Shown one piece after another: positions 10,327 through 23,501 of a stretch of 64,000 nucleotides of DNA. The position numbers and the translations under genes are program-made. Source of the stretch: Penicillus capitatus (taxonomy: Eukaryota > Chlorophyta). Under the pieces are notes generated by a model. That model did no database searches and was not told the DNA's origin. It saw nothing but the letters and a program-made list of their open reading frames with translations. Position 1 is the first letter of the stretch, and each line of letters begins with the position of its first letter. The stretch spans positions 1,178,001 to 1,242,000 of the forward strand of contig OZ287695.1 of the NCBI GenBank assembly GCA_965649825.1. The letters are read 5' to 3'.

Positions 10327-11923
10327 ATGGGGCAAGGTCAGAGCGCACCTGGTCGTGGAAGTTCTTCGGGCCAAGGAGGTGGCGACCGTAAAGACCAAGA
10401 TAAGAAGAAGAGATGGGAGCCGCCTGCTCCTCCTCCGCGCGTTGGCAAAAAACAGAAGAGACATGGAGCTTCGTCAGGTCTTGGCTCGAAACTCCCGTCG
10501 GTGACACCAAACGCCAAGTGCAAATTGCGTCTCTTAAAACTGGAACGCATCAAAGATTACCTCCTGATGGAAGAGGAGTTCGTCCATAATCAGGAGCGTC
10601 TCAAACCGCAAGATAACAAAGAAAACGAAGACCATTCCAAAGTACAGCAAGTCGTTGTTGATGTGACAGGTCTGCGAAAAAGTAAACTTAGGTGGATGAT
10701 TTGCGAGGCTCTCCGCTGAGCGTGGGATCCTTAGAAGAAATCATTGACGAAAAGTGCATTCTGCTTGAAACGTGCGGACATGACCGAGGAGCTGTGTGAT
10801 GTTAGTCATGGAATTGTCTCCTCATCTGTGGGACCTGAATACTACGTTGGTATTCTCTCGTTTGTGGACAAGACTCAGCTGGAGCCAGGCTGCTCTGTCC
10901 TCATGCATAACAAAGTCCGACTGCAAATCCTCTCTACCTTCTCATACAAATGACTTTAGGTGCTTTCTGTGGTTGGCATCCTTCAAGACGAGACGGATCC
11001 AATGGTCTCGGTCATGAAGGTCTGTTTCTACGTAGCAGTCTATACTCAGCAGTACGGTGGGTCGTGCAGGTCGAGAAAGCTCCTCTTGAATCTTACGCAG
11101 ATGTCGGTGGACTCGAACAACAGATTCAGGAAATCAAGGAAGCCGTTGAACTGCCATTGACACATCCAGAGCTCTACGAAGACATCGGCATCAAACCCCC
11201 TAAGGTATTCGTCTCTCTATGCAAAATGCAGGTGCAGATGGCGAATGCGTGGTGCATCAGGGTGTGATTCTCTATGGAGCACCAGGGACCGGAAAGACGT
11301 TGCTCGCCAAAGCAGTGGCCAATTCGACTTCAGCGACATTTCTACGCGTCGTTGGATCTGAGCTCATTCAGAAATACCTCGGCGATGGGCCAAAACTCGT
11401 GAGGGAGTTGTTTAGAGTGGCAGATGAATTGGCTCCGGCGATTGTGTTCATCGACGAAATCGATGCTATCGGAACTAAGAGATACGATTCGCATTCCGGA
11501 GGAGAACGAGAAATCCAACGGACTATGTTAGAACTGTTGAATCAGATGGATGGGTTCGATGCCGTCGGAGATGTCAAGATCATTCTCGCAACGAATCGCA
11601 TTGATTCGCTGGATCCAGCATTGATCCGTCCAGGCAGAATCGACCGGAAGATCGAGTTTCCTTTGCCAGATGCCAAAACGAAACGCAGGATCTTTCAGAT
11701 TCATACCTCCAAGATGACATTAGCAGACGATATCAATATGGAGGAATTTGTGCTGGCCAAAGATGAATTGTCAGGGGCAGATATCAAAGCTGTTTGCACA
11801 GAAGCTGGTCTCTTGGCGCTAAGGGAGAGACGCATGCGCGTCACACAGGCTGATTTTCGCAAAGCCAAAGAGAAGGTCCTTTACAAGAAGAAAGAAGGCG
11901 TCCCAGAGGGACTTTACATGTGA
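10327..11923 (+). CDS. RPT2: 26S proteasome regulatory ATPase RPT2 (PSMC1)
   Basis: Six exons: 10327-10641, 10692-10753, 10806-10914, 10960-11019, 11070-11204 and 11261-11923. The GT-AG introns are 45-56 bp, and the protein is 447 residues against 440 in human. RPT2 is one of six AAA+ ATPases that unfold substrates and open the 20S gate. It starts MGQGQS, keeping the N-myristoylation glycine. The coiled coil and OB region are conserved ([38 protein letters not shown]). Walker A lies at residues 233-240, Walker B is IVFIDEID, and the second region of homology is [17 protein letters not shown]. The C-terminus LYM keeps the gate-opening HbYX motif. One oddity is that the P-loop reads GAPGTGKT, with Ala where the family has Pro. 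Exon joins are fixed by close similarity to PSMC1. RRP5 follows 70 bp downstream on the same strand. Confidence 0.97.
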
Positions 11924-11992
11924 AAAGACACGATACCGTGTTTCACGTTGATGATTTCTATGATGTGACGTTTTCGAATCGACGCCGGCGCG

Positions 11993-14900
11993 ATGGAGGC
12001 CGAAGATTTCCCACGCGGTCGCGAATCTGAGAACGAAACGAACACGATTGAGCAAGGCAAACGTCGAAAACGAACCAGAAAGAAAACCAGATCTCGACCT
12101 GTCGCATCTGAGAACTTTTTGCCCAGGACACTCGACGTTGATGATCTGCGTGTACCATTCATTTCTCATTTTCTCGGCACTTAACGCAGATCGCCTTTAG
12201 TTTCGTGCCCCTGGTGTGAAATTAATGGGAATGGTCACAGAAGTGACCGAAACCCATTTGCGAGTCAGTCTCCCACATGCAGTGGAAGAAACTGTTGAAG
12301 CACTCGAGGCTTCAGACGTGTTAAATGTCCTGTTGAGTGAGGACGGTGATGGCACAGATGACCGCTTTCTGCGAGAGTTGCATGGAAAGCCCCCACCGCT
12401 GACGGAGCTCTTTGCACCTGGACAGTTTGTACACGGGACATATATTGAAAATACAAACTCCGATTGTCAGTTCTCGCTGAGATTGCAGCATTTCTACAGA
12501 GGCACGATTCTGTCAAAACTTCCAGAGGGATCTCTTGTTGCCGGATGCGTCCGCACGATCGAAGATCATGGTTTCACCATCTCGTTTGGCACCAAGGTCA
12601 CTTTGCTGTAAAAGGAACTCACTTTGGAATGGTGTTGTTTAGGGCATCTCTGGATTCCTGACAAAGACAGAATTGGAGTCGTCTTATGGAGAAGGCTCTT
12701 CTCTGCATCCAGGCCAGCTTTTGAACGGCGTTATTAAATCCTCCGGGACTCGAGGCGTCATCCAGTTGACCATCGATCCTGATTCTGTCCGAAACAGTGT
12801 GATGGTGGACACGGCTATGTCGGCATGTCAATGTATCGTGCCTGGAATGCTCATTCATGCTGAGATCACACAGATCACAGATGGAGGAATCTTGCTGAGC
12901 GTCATGAAACACTACAAGGGCATCATCAGTCTTTTTCATCTGCCAAAAGTGACAACGAAACAGGCAGAAATCAATTCGTAACTGAGAACATCTGCTGACT
13001 TTGTGTAGGAAGAGGTCGCGGATGGGTGGCAGTCAGATTTTATCGAAGGCCAAATCGTACGAAGTCGTGTACTGGCTTGGGATCCTGACAGATCTGTCTA
13101 CCTGCTTTCGCTGAAGCCTTTCTTGGTTGGACTAGAGTTACCCAGAATGCCAGCGATCATTGGACAAGTCTTCACAGATGCCATTATCCAACGAGCCGAT
13201 CCGATTGGACTCTCTCTGAAACTCCCGACGCGGCCAGTCCCAACCCATGCTTTTGTCTTCCAGCACAGTCTTGGCGATTTGCCGCTGCAGAGCACAGATT
13301 TCAAACTCAAGCAGTTGGTATCTCTACGTGTGACTGGCTTTCATGCGATGGAGGGTTTAGTTATTGGCAGTCTGAAGGAATCTGTTATACGCAGCGGGAT
13401 TGTCTGCTTTGATGATGTCTATCCTGGGAGAGTCTCTGAAGGAAGCCTCGTTCGTATTTGTGATGATCATGTGTACGTGTCAATGGGCGAAGGGATTCAA
13501 GGACTGTCACGGCAATGTGGATTCTCTGCGAATATCTCCCTTCGACAAATCTTTAATCCTGGACAGCTGGTTGCTTACAGAGTCCTGAAGCTCAAACCAG
13601 AAACGCATCAAGCCATTCTATCCTTGGACGCTCAGCTCGTGCACGCTTCTCTTCCGTTTCTGACAAGTTGGGATGATATCGAAATAGGACTACGTGTTAT
13701 TGGATATGTTTTGGCCGTCAAGTCGAAGGTCGTTATCGTGGCATTTGCCGGAGACATCCATGGAGTGATGGCAGAAGAGAATACGAGGCTTGGACCTGGG
13801 GAAACGCTGACGGACTGTTTTCAAAAGAACCAGATCATCAAACCATGGATCAAGAACTATATCCATCGTCGAAGGAGGTTGATACTGACGACGATCAAAC
13901 CCCAGAAGTCAACAAGAACGAAAGCATTGGCGACTCAGTGTCATCCATGCAGTGATGTTTGCAAGGCACCTGATTCTCTGGCAATCGGCGAGTTGGCAGA
14001 AGCGTCTGTTGAGAAGGTAAAGACACAGCAAAGGAATCTCAGTTCGATAGATGTATGCACAGGTGCTGCCACGAGAGATGGGTTTCCTTGTGGCGTACAC
14101 GACACTAGAGAGTCAGGTTCGAGGAAAGGCCATTTTGCCTCTGAGTCAGTTGGCGGATCACCCGTTTGTGCAGCAACATTTGGTAGGGAGTCTCACGCAG
14201 GGCACTTCTATTGGACACGTGGTCGTTCTGAAAACATCTGTTCCTGTGGAAGTGTCCAAAAAGCCCAGTCTCATCAGCAATGCATCCATGTTGCCACGGC
14301 ATTTGGAAGACATGAAAGAGAATATGTTGCTTCATGGGTATATCTCTTTCGTCGGCGCAGACTTTGTCAATGTCTCTTTTCTGGGAGACCTCTCCGGTCG
14401 TGTCTTCAAGAATCAGATGCCGCTATCTGCGCTGTCACCTCACAAGCAGTTCCAAATGGGACAGTCTGTCTTGGCACGCGTTCTCAAGGTAGACGAAGAG
14501 CGACGACGCATCAACTTGACATTGAATCCAAGTCGGACATCCACGTCAGATGCTATGCTTCTGGAAGATGCCTTGGAAGATATTGCACGTATCCGTGGGG
14601 GTGTCTTTCCCTATCAAGGCAGAGGGCATCGAATTGGAGAGATCTTGGAGGTTGTTACAGAGTCTGTCGAGAAAGAAGAGATCCGCTGCACGGTTCCTGG
14701 CAAAAAGAATCTAATAGGTATTATTCCTAAAGCACATCTCGGCGAGGAATCTCTGGAGGCGGAGACGACAGGTCAAACGATCAAGGCCTGTTTACTAGAT
14801 GTCAGCACGGAGGGGCATTTGATTTTGTCAGCAAAACCTTATCTCATTGAGAAAGGCTTCAAGACGGTGAAGAAAGGGAAGCGAAAACGAAAAGACAGAC

Positions 14901-17119
14901 CAACAGTGGAGAAGAATCTAAATGCCGTTGTCGAATGGATTGCCGCGTACTATTTGGTTGTCACGCTTCCAGATAGAGATCACATGATCGCCAAAGTGTT
15001 GGCATCCGATTATAACTTGCAGTGTTTTCCGATTGTCAAAGCCTTTCAGTTGGGTCAGCAGATCTCGATAGAGGAGACTCGTGGCAAGGACACAGGCTCA
15101 ACAGGACCAATCTACAGGACACAGCTGGTACCGCTCTTATGGCACCGAGCTGTCCGTAGAGCAATAGCGGATGCATTAACTCCTTCCGAAGGTGTTCCCT
15201 CGTTGGGAGCAGCACCGCTTCAGGTGGGTGATGCGGTTCATGGTGTCATCGAACAAGTCAAGGAAGGTGGAGTGACAGTGACGCTAACTGGTGATGCAGC
15301 ACCTCATACGAGAGCCTTTGTGCAGTTCATTGATCTTTTTGATCGCTTTACTGATCAGCTTCCTTCATTCCTTCGACCTGGCATTTCGGTTCAAGGAGTT
15401 GTCAAGAAATTGACAGAGAAAGATATGACACTGTCCCTTCGGGAGAGCGATGGCGGGAAGATCGATGCAGAAGTGTCCTTGATAGAAATCAAGTGTCCGA
15501 CACAGCTCAGCAGAGAATCCGTTGAGTTGGGTACTGTGCTGCATGGATACGTGTCTGGATACGGCAAGAATTCTTCCTGTCTGTTTGTCAATATTAGCAG
15601 CGATATGTACGCGACTGTCTTTCCGCCGCATTTTGGGGATGACGCCCTGCTGGATCTTCCATCGCATTTTCCTGTCGGGAACCTTGTGAAAGGAACCGTT
15701 ATTTCGAGCAGATATCCGCGAGTGGGCCTCTCTTTGAGGTCTGGGCGCAAACCACTGGACTCAGCTGGAGCTCTGCGGAGAGGGACTGTAGCAAATGTAA
15801 CGCCACAGGGGATCTATGTTGCCCTTGAAGAGACAGGGCTTCAGGGATTAGTGCCAAGATATGATTTGAAGCCGCATCAAATCAAGGCGCATCGCAAAGG
15901 ACAATACATTACAACCAGAGTCAGTCCGTTGACCGATGCTTTTCATCTCATGCTCGATCTCACAGACGATGAGATTGCTCACAAGGATGATCATGATGCT
16001 GAAGAAATGGAAATCGAAGAAGAAAGCGTCGAAGAAGCAATCATGGAACCCGACAGCATAAGTGATGCGACGTTTGAAGAGGCCTTAGCAGCTGCCGTTG
16101 CAGCAGAGCGTGATCTAGAGAGAAAACGACCTCGATCTCTGACGGAACCGAAGGCATCACGACCGAAACTGTCGGCGCATCAGAAACATGCCATTTGGGG
16201 AGATACAGACCTGGAACCCAAAGTCGAAGAGAGTACAGAGATGACGTCCGAGAGGCAAGAACCATCGCAAATCAAACACGAGTGTGTCAAGGACAGAGAA
16301 GAGGAGCCGAGAACAGATGCCGATTTCGAGCGTTTACTCTTCAGTTGCCCGAATTCCTCATATTTATGGATACGGTATATGGCCATGTGCCTGGACTCTG
16401 GTAATATTGCAGGAGCCAGGGCTACTGCTGAACGTGCTCTGGAGACCATCTCTTTTCGTGAAGAGAAGGAACGTCTGGATGTCTGGCTGGCATATCTGAA
16501 CTTGGAACGCACACATGATGGTACAACGGAAAGTGTGATGTCACTCTTTCGACGAGCCATTCTCTGTAATGACCCCAAGAAACTTCACTTGGCTTTCTTG
16601 AAGATTCTGGAAACATCTCGGCAAACTGAAATTGGCGACCTCGTTCTGAAATCCATGCATCGCCGATGTCCTTCAAGCGCCAAAGTCTACATTCAGGAGA
16701 TGCATTACTGGCTGTCCACACAAAGGGGAGGCAATTGCAAGAGGACCTTGGAGATGGCACTGCAGAACTTGCCGAAGAGAAAGCATGTCAAGGTTATCGT
16801 CCAAGCAGGTATACTTGAATTCAAGATTGGAAAAGTCGAGCGTGGCAGAGATATCTTTGAGGGACTCCTTTCTCTTTATCCAAAGCGTATGGACATTTGG
16901 AATGTCTACCTGGATCAAGAACTGGCGCAAGATGACAAGGAACATGTCAGAGCGTTATTCGAAAGAGCGTCTTCTGTCGATGGCGGTCGAAGGAGAATGA
17001 AATGGATCTTCAAACGGTTTCTGCAATTTGAAGTGCAGCACGGGACAGAAAAGACTGTGAGCTGTGTCAAAGAAAAAGCAAGAGCATATGTGGCCAAGAA
17101 AAACGATGAATTGGTATAA
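11993..17119 (+). CDS. RRP5: rRNA biogenesis protein RRP5 (PDCD11)
   Basis: Five exons: 11993-12151, 12201-12596, 12643-12948, 13009-14016 and 14063-17119. GT-AG introns are 46-60 bp and all joins are phase 0, giving 1641 residues (yeast 1729, human 1871). RRP5 is a nucleolar scaffold needed for cleavages that release both 18S and 5.8S/25S rRNA precursors. The N-terminus has the family FPRG motif followed by a basic tract. The body is a long series of S1 RNA-binding domains, recognisable by repeats such as GTVANVTPQGIYVAL and GVIEQVKEGGVTVTL. An acidic linker (around EEMEIEEESVEEA) precedes the C-terminal HAT/TPR helices (DFERLLFSCPNSSYLWIRYM; RAIRVFERAL-like repeats), which end in a short Lys-rich tail. 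The fifth exon could alternatively begin 12 bases earlier after a 34-bp intron, but 46 bp fits the other introns and family alignment better. Confidence 0.95.
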
Positions 17120-17157
17120 AAAGATACGTAACAGTCGTTGCGCCCAATCGATCGAAA

Positions 17158-17569
17158 TCAGTAAAGGATTGCCGAAGAAGACAGACCTGGTAGTGAGGTG
17201 GGATGCAAGACGATGCCTACTCGACGGACGTGTTTGTTTTCTGTGAAGATTTTGTCGTAGCTCTCGTCTAGTACTTCGCCGACGCTTTTCTTTGAGACGA
17301 CGTCGAGAGCTTCCTTCGACGCCAGGCGCGGATCGCTGATTTCGGAGAGCAATAGCTTCGGGAAATACGTCGAAGTAAAGCAATGCTTCGTGGACTTCTG
17401 GTCGAAGCGAAGGAACGCAGCGTCGAACCATGAAGCGATCGAAACATCGCTCCGCCGAAAGCCGACGTCGCGTCATGTCACCTCGAAACCTGACGGACCT
17501 TCAGCCACAGCTCTTCGAACGTTGAGCGATTGTGTTCGATGAGGGCAGAAGAAACACGAAGCCATGTCA
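17158..17569 (-). CDS. Unrecognised ORF convergent with RRP5
   Basis: A minus-strand frame ending at 17158 contains a convincing helical sequence (SEISDPRLASKEALDVVSKK, SVGEVLDESYDKIF) and then RRVGIVLHPTSLPG before a stop 39 bp from the RRP5 stop codon. LHPTSLPG resembles the start of disproportionating enzymes (4-alpha-glucanotransferase), but no room exists downstream for that enzyme, so the match is probably chance or a relic. A possible upstream start is an ATG at 17567 (MASCFFCPHRTQSLNVRRAV) joined through one intron, but I could not find a phase-consistent splice that keeps this frame. A second overlapping frame (17476-16955) runs into the RRP5 coding region and is less likely. Confidence 0.3.
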
Positions 17570-18196
17570 CCGACAAAAACGATTGTAATCAGAGCAATCG
17601 TGATCTCAAAGCCTCGATCGAGTGCCTTTGACAAAGACTGGACGATAGAAGGATCGAGGACAGTGGTTAAGCGCGGATTTCTTTCTACAGGATGACTGTC
17701 AATTTCTTACAAGTATTGTATACTCGAAAGAAAGAGACTGCAGAGTGCATTGACCGTTCTTTTTTTCGCTTCTTCCGATGTGTCTACGGCGGCATGAGGG
17801 AAACCATCGTATTTTATTATCCCACAGATATGCAGGGCGAATTATCCAGTCTCTGCACATGGTTAGCAGGGAAGACGGTCTGGATATGTTGATGCTTATT
17901 CATGAGTTCGAAAGCACCAATCCAGTAGCCACTTGCGTCTTCTGTCATGTACATCGAATCCGTTAGGAATGCGATGGCAAATCAAAAAAGTAGGTCTATA
18001 TCAATGATGTTAGTGTAGATAGACTTTACTAGCCCACAAGCAGATCGATACCAGCATCTCTAATGCCGATACAAGCACACAGACAACACCACTATGTCAT
18101 TGAAATGTCTGTTTTTGTGTTTCAAATCGACTCAAAAGGGAAACCGTCAAATCGAATGTGAGAGATTCTCATCCGCTTACTAACAGAAGGGACGTC
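17570..18196. other. Intergenic, 3' side of the first Pmp-like gene
   Basis: No gene supported. Short plus-strand frames (for example 17692-17892) have no start context, splice chain or motif. The stretch should contain the 3' untranslated region of the Pmp-like gene. Confidence 0.5.
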
Positions 18197-21100
18197 TCAG
18201 GAGCAGCATTCCAAGCATTGAATAATGCTGTTGCGCTTGTGGCGAATCCACAACGCGAGTACTCGCAAACTTGCTGTATTGGATTCGAAAGGTTTCCCTT
18301 CTTCTGCCATCTCGAGCTTCAAGTAGTCGATGAAATAGACAAAGAGGAAACAAACGAAGACAACGAAAGCGATAATGTTAAGCAAACCACACACGACTGA
18401 GATAATTAAGCGGCCTAGATCATCCGTAAAGCTCTGGCTCTTCAATGAAACGGCAGTCAGAGTCGTCAGGAGAGAGACAAAAAGCGAACCCAGTTCGACC
18501 CTGTTCAGTTCATCGAATCTCTTGCGATAAGGCTTCGCTGCGATGTGCCCCACGATGACGAGAGCAATGAGGGCAGTGGAGCCGACGATGGCCAACTGAC
18601 TGTCAAAGCGCTGTGCACAGAACATCAGGAGTGCAATGAATGCTTTCCTCAAGGCGACAGTGACTTCCCAGTATCGTCGAGCTCCGAGCTTGTACCCACG
18701 ATACAGGAATCCCATTGTCTGATAGCCAATGCTGTCGGTGTCCAGAAGTCGATCTTCTGGGCCGACGATGACGACGACAAAGAGAATGAGTGCGCCACCG
18801 TAGACGGTACCAACAAAGATCCACACCACTTCAGCCAGTGTCAGATGATCGGCCTTCAAGCACTCCAAGCTTGTATCCACTGCCCAGTACATGATTTTCT
18901 CCTCTTCCGTGCCATTCCAGGACATGAAAACGTCCGTGCACAGTCCTGTGCTGAACGCCGTTTTCATCACTGGCACCGAGGTGATGTACCAGATCGCCAT
19001 CAGCGAAATCAGCGTTCTCTTTCCCAAGAACGACAACCGCTGTTGCTGGTCGCGCTTGAAAAGAGTGACTGCGATCCAGAAGAGACTGAAGAGAATGAAC
19101 ACCAAAGTCGGAACAACGCACGCACTGATCAGGAAAGCGATGGCTGTTGGATGCAACAATTGGTCTCCGATGGACAGACACGCTGCCGAATGCTGGATCG
19201 TGTCCGATGCAAGTCCGCCCAAGAACTCTACAACCACGAAGGCAGTCTTCAGATGACAGCGCCGCTGAAATGGCTCACCTCCCACGTGTGCCATGACACG
19301 AATGGAGAACGCCCATCCGACGTTCGCCGAAAAGATCAAAACAGTGATCTGGATGTAGTTCAACAGGATCTGTCATTGCCAGAAATGAAGAAACAGCGGA
19401 CTTCATTGTTTCATACCTTGAGCATCTCAATGCCCTTCCACTTAGCGAGCATTCTTTCACTGGTAGGCACTCCATCCATCTGCTCAGATAACGTTCTGTT
19501 TCGTCCTCTGCGATGACCGTGTTGCGATTCTATGTGTTCGGCACTGTCCCGTGCCGAAGGAGTGGAGAGGTTGGACAAAGAACGTCTTCCACGACCAGAA
19601 AGCGCTGATCGTCTGTGGTTAACAGTGCTCAATGTCCCTTGTATCGTGATGGCTGTCAAGCCAGAGACAATCACAACGGACATGCCTATCATAAGGATGC
19701 TGACAAAGTCGACTGGACACCTCTTGCATCTCGAAGAGAAAAGACTCCCATATCCAGTGTCGCAGGATCCACACAATGGACCAGAATGTCCCTGGGAACA
19801 GAAGAAATGACTTTTTATCTCAACGTCTGTGGATGGATGCCTTGCCTCGGCACATTGCATTCGCCTGTACTCCAGTACATCGTTATGGCTCATGTCACAA
19901 CTCACCACGGCATCCGTTTTGTTATGCAGTGCGTCAGAACGATTCTCGGACGTGCAGGCGTGCGCCGCCAGACATTTTTTGATGTGTGTAGAGCATGGGT
20001 TGCTCTGCCAGTATCCTTCATCTGGCACGATCACCCTTGTTTCGCAGATGCCGTTTACAGGACACGGCCGACATCTGTCTTCTTTGGGATTGAAACTGTA
20101 CTCTGTGTAGCTGCAGTTTGAGCACATCTCCGTGTCGGGATTGGTGGTCACTTCTCCAATGATGCATTCTCGTACATTGATACTGACTGTTAAATCCTGG
20201 ATGGCTTTACTGTCGAACACGATCATTAACTTGTAAGTGCCTGGCGGGCCAAATCCAATCATGTTAGGGAAGCTAATCCGATCTTCATGCACCTGTGGCG
20301 AGGCATTAATCATGGTGAATTCGACAGATGGTGATGTTTTTGTTGAGGTATTAGGGAAGTAACCAACAGAAGTGACCTGGTTTAGACCATCGATAAACTG
20401 CAGAGTCATTTCTGGGAGTTCTTCGCGGGCGCGATATCTCTTGATGATGTACTCGTGTTCACTGCGCATGTCCACGTCGTACTGCGAGTCGTCGATCGTA
20501 ATGTTCACTCGCCTAGGGCATGATCCAACAACACGACCATACGCAGCAGCTTCGTTATTCTCCCATGTATCGCAGAACTGTTCTTGAGAAGTAAGTGTCT
20601 CCAAACCGATCCAGTCTTCTTCATCGAGAAACTCCAGATTCGAGGCTGTCTGCATTGTCGAGCAACGGAAACGAATGGCTTCGAGATATTCCGCAAAGAT
20701 AGCCCCTCCAGCCGAAGTTGCGTTGTTGTCTACGAATTGAGTGTCAATGATAGCTGCGAAGGCACAACCCTCGCCATACTCCAGACACTCTGTGGAAACG
20801 AAGGGATTCACGAAACGCAGACCACCTAAAGGGAGATGATACATCGATCGTCGACTTGCTGCCATTGAAGAGAAAACTCACCTCCGACCTTGGCCGTGTT
20901 GCGCGAGACTGAAGTCCCTTCCAGTTGGAGCACCAGTTTCTTGTCGTTCTCGTCCGCTTCGAATGAAATGGCACCACCACTCTCATTTGCTGAGTTCTTC
21001 TGCAAGACGCAGTCGACACATACGATTGCCGAGTATGTCGACATCAGTGCACCGCCATGTGTCTCTGCTGAACAATTTGAGACATCCAGACCCCTTGTTT

Positions 21101-23501
21101 TCAGCACGGAAGTGAGGACATCAATTGCCCCTCCTCTTTTAGCACTGCCGCGGGTCATGGATGTGCTCTCGATGTGTACATCGCATTTTTCGGACAGGGA
21201 GATGAAGCTGCCTCCCAAACCAGCTGTTCCGTCACTGAACTCTGAATCGGTAAAGCTCAGTTTTGCGTACTCCGCAGCCACCGAGCCCCCGTAGCGTAAC
21301 GCGGTGTTCTCTTCAAAAGTCACACTGCTGAAGTATCCTGTGCTTTTCTCGCCATGCTCAACAGCTCCACCATCTCCTGCGCGATTCTTTTTGAACAACG
21401 ATTGGTGCACGCGAAGTTCGGTGCCGAAGTCTGCAGAGATTCCACCGCCTTCATCTTTGGCAATGTTTCCTTCAAAGATGGAACCCATCACACGAACATA
21501 CGACTTGCCTGCTATGATGCCTCCGCCTTCATCTCCAGCTCTGTTTGCTTTGAAAGACGTTTGTTTTATAATAACTCTGCCGCATTCATATACCTTGATG
21601 CCTCCACCTTCTTCAAAGGCATTGTTTCCCTCAAAGTCTCCTTTACTTATGACAACTCTTGAGCGTCGTGCATAAACCCCACCACCATTGAAAGCACAGT
21701 TGCCGTCAACATTTCCTCCGACAATGTTCATCGTCGATTCTTCGACGTAAATGCCACCGCCACCATTGCGAGCCTCGTTTGAATGAAACTCGCAATCTTC
21801 GATCTCTGCTGTCACACGATCGAAATACGCAGCCCCTCCATATGACGAGGACGGAGAAGTCTCTTCCCTTGCATCTCTCTCGATGGAGCATCGTCCACTA
21901 GAAGGACGTCGAGCACTGGCCACCAAACCAGCTTCGTTGTTCCTGAAGGTCGATTTCGTGATAACGATGTGTGTCTTCCTAGCATCAATGGCACCCGCAG
22001 ATTCTCCTGCTCGATTTGATATGAATTGGCATGAGTGGATTTCGAGAGATCTTCCATCCCTAACAGAAAGAATCCCTCTCTTGCGCGCAATGTTCTTTTC
22101 GAATGTGCTCTGTGCAACAATGATGCTCGATCCAGTGGCTTTGATTGCCGCACCGTCATCGCCTCCATTCCTTTGAAAAACGCATTCGTTAATAGACACG
22201 TTCGCATCTGTGAGTTTCATGCAGGAATCGGCATTGTCTCCTGCTTCGCGGCCAGAAGCTCCCGAAAATGTCGAATTTGATAAGTTCAAACGTCCTTCGA
22301 CGACTTCGAAAAGCGAAAACGGATTCTTCGTTGCATGAATCTGGCTTGCATGAGTTCTGGATCCAGGAGGCATTCGAAACATGACAGGGTTATGTGCCGA
22401 TTGTTTTGCCGCTTGGTTCTTCACGACAGTGAGTCCGTGGAGCGAGTTATCTTCGGACAAGAGTGCACCACACAGCCCACCGCAGGTGTTGTGGCGGAAA
22501 GAGAAACTTCTGATCCTCAAGACAGAGCAGTGCCCGGAATTCGCTCTTATGGCGACGGATCCGAGGAGTCTGTTGTGGCTGAACCCCACGTGATCGAATC
22601 GAACAGCGCCTTTCGCGTCTTCGTGACCACACTCTACGTCGACGATGGCGCGAGTCCCGTTGGAGTTGTCGAATGAGCATCCGTCGACGTCGATATTCGC
22701 CAGAGTCATGTCGCCGGTCCTGCGCGACACGTCCAGAATGAACAGGAGACGAGACGGGGCAGACCACCTGATAGAGAGAAGACCTTCATTCTTCCGCGGA
22801 CAGGTGAACGCTGTCCGATCGGTCGCTTGAGGAAACGCACCGCCCTCGAGCTTCGGGTTCTCCACGTACGCGCTCAACGTCAGCGGCCGGGAGACGATGA
22901 TGCGTGCGGACGGCTTGATCGTCTTCGTAACGTCGAAGAGGAGCGTGTCCCCTGCATTCGTACAGTCGATTATTTTTTGGATGTCGCTATTGATCTCGTC
23001 GAGGACGGCGTCGGTCACCAGCCACACTCCAGTCTCATCGTCGACAAAGCGGTCGACCTGTCCTCGCCTCAGCGAACATCCCTCTCCTGTACCGTCGCGA
23101 TGGTGCCCCTCGGACCCGTCAGAAAGACGAGACGAACCTGTCTTTGTCGCAGTGTTCGAGTCCGTCGACTGAAGCAAAGAACGTCTCTCCACTCTCCCCT
23201 GTTCACAGTACAAGTCAGCGACTTCCGTACAGATGAAGAGAGCCGCGATGCGTACGGTTCGGTAGAAGGAGAAAGACGATGTTGCATTTTCAAACATCAG
23301 TCTACGCCTGTCTTCTGTCGCGTTCAATTCTGCAGCACGTCGAAACAGTCGCCGACGACAAAAGTGGCGAGTGCCTTTTCGAGGCAGGCAATAGATGTCT
23401 TCTGTATGCGCAGAGTGCCATTTTCGGCACGTCGTAGATTGTTCTGTGGAGTGGGCCTTCTGGGCGAACAGACAAAAAATAAAGACGAGTGAGAAATGCA
23501 T
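18197..23501 (-). CDS. Pmp-repeat receptor-like protein with polytopic C-terminus (copy A)
   Basis: Three exons on the minus strand: 23501-20882, 20825-19417 and 19369-18197. GT-AG introns are 56 and 47 bp, giving 1733 residues. A signal peptide (MHFSLVFIFCLFAQKAHS) is followed by a large beta-helix region. This carries repeated FxxN...GGGI/GGAI units (FHSNEARNGGGGIYV, FEGNNAFEEGGGIKV, FKANRAGDEGGGIIA and more), the signature first described in Chlamydia polymorphic membrane proteins and also found in many protists. Next is a cysteine-rich membrane-proximal section (residues about 1120-1300), one hydrophobic segment (FVSILMIGMSVVIVSGLTAI), a basic loop, and then about eight more hydrophobic segments in the last 390 residues. 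It is probably a cell-surface protein with an extracellular adhesive or sensing domain; ligand and signalling are unknown. A TATAAAAA lies 33 bp upstream of the ATG. A second copy starts at 62571 on the other strand. Confidence 0.88.

Noticed and set aside
14017-14050. A 34-bp intron at the RRP5 exon 4-5 border
   Set aside because: Shorter than any other intron here; the acceptor 12 bases downstream gives 46 bp and a better family match.
17158-17352. 4-alpha-glucanotransferase start from the LHPTSLPG motif
   Set aside because: A stop follows within ten codons and RRP5 occupies the downstream region; no other enzyme motifs are present.
18545-19516. Long plus-strand frame of 323 codons opposite the Pmp-like gene
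   Set aside because: Antisense shadow of the membrane domain; composition is odd (Asp/His/Gln-rich) and no motif is present.
18197-23501. Bacterial (Chlamydia) contamination as the source of Pmp repeats
   Set aside because: The gene has two spliceosomal introns, a eukaryotic C-terminal membrane region and neighbours with introns.
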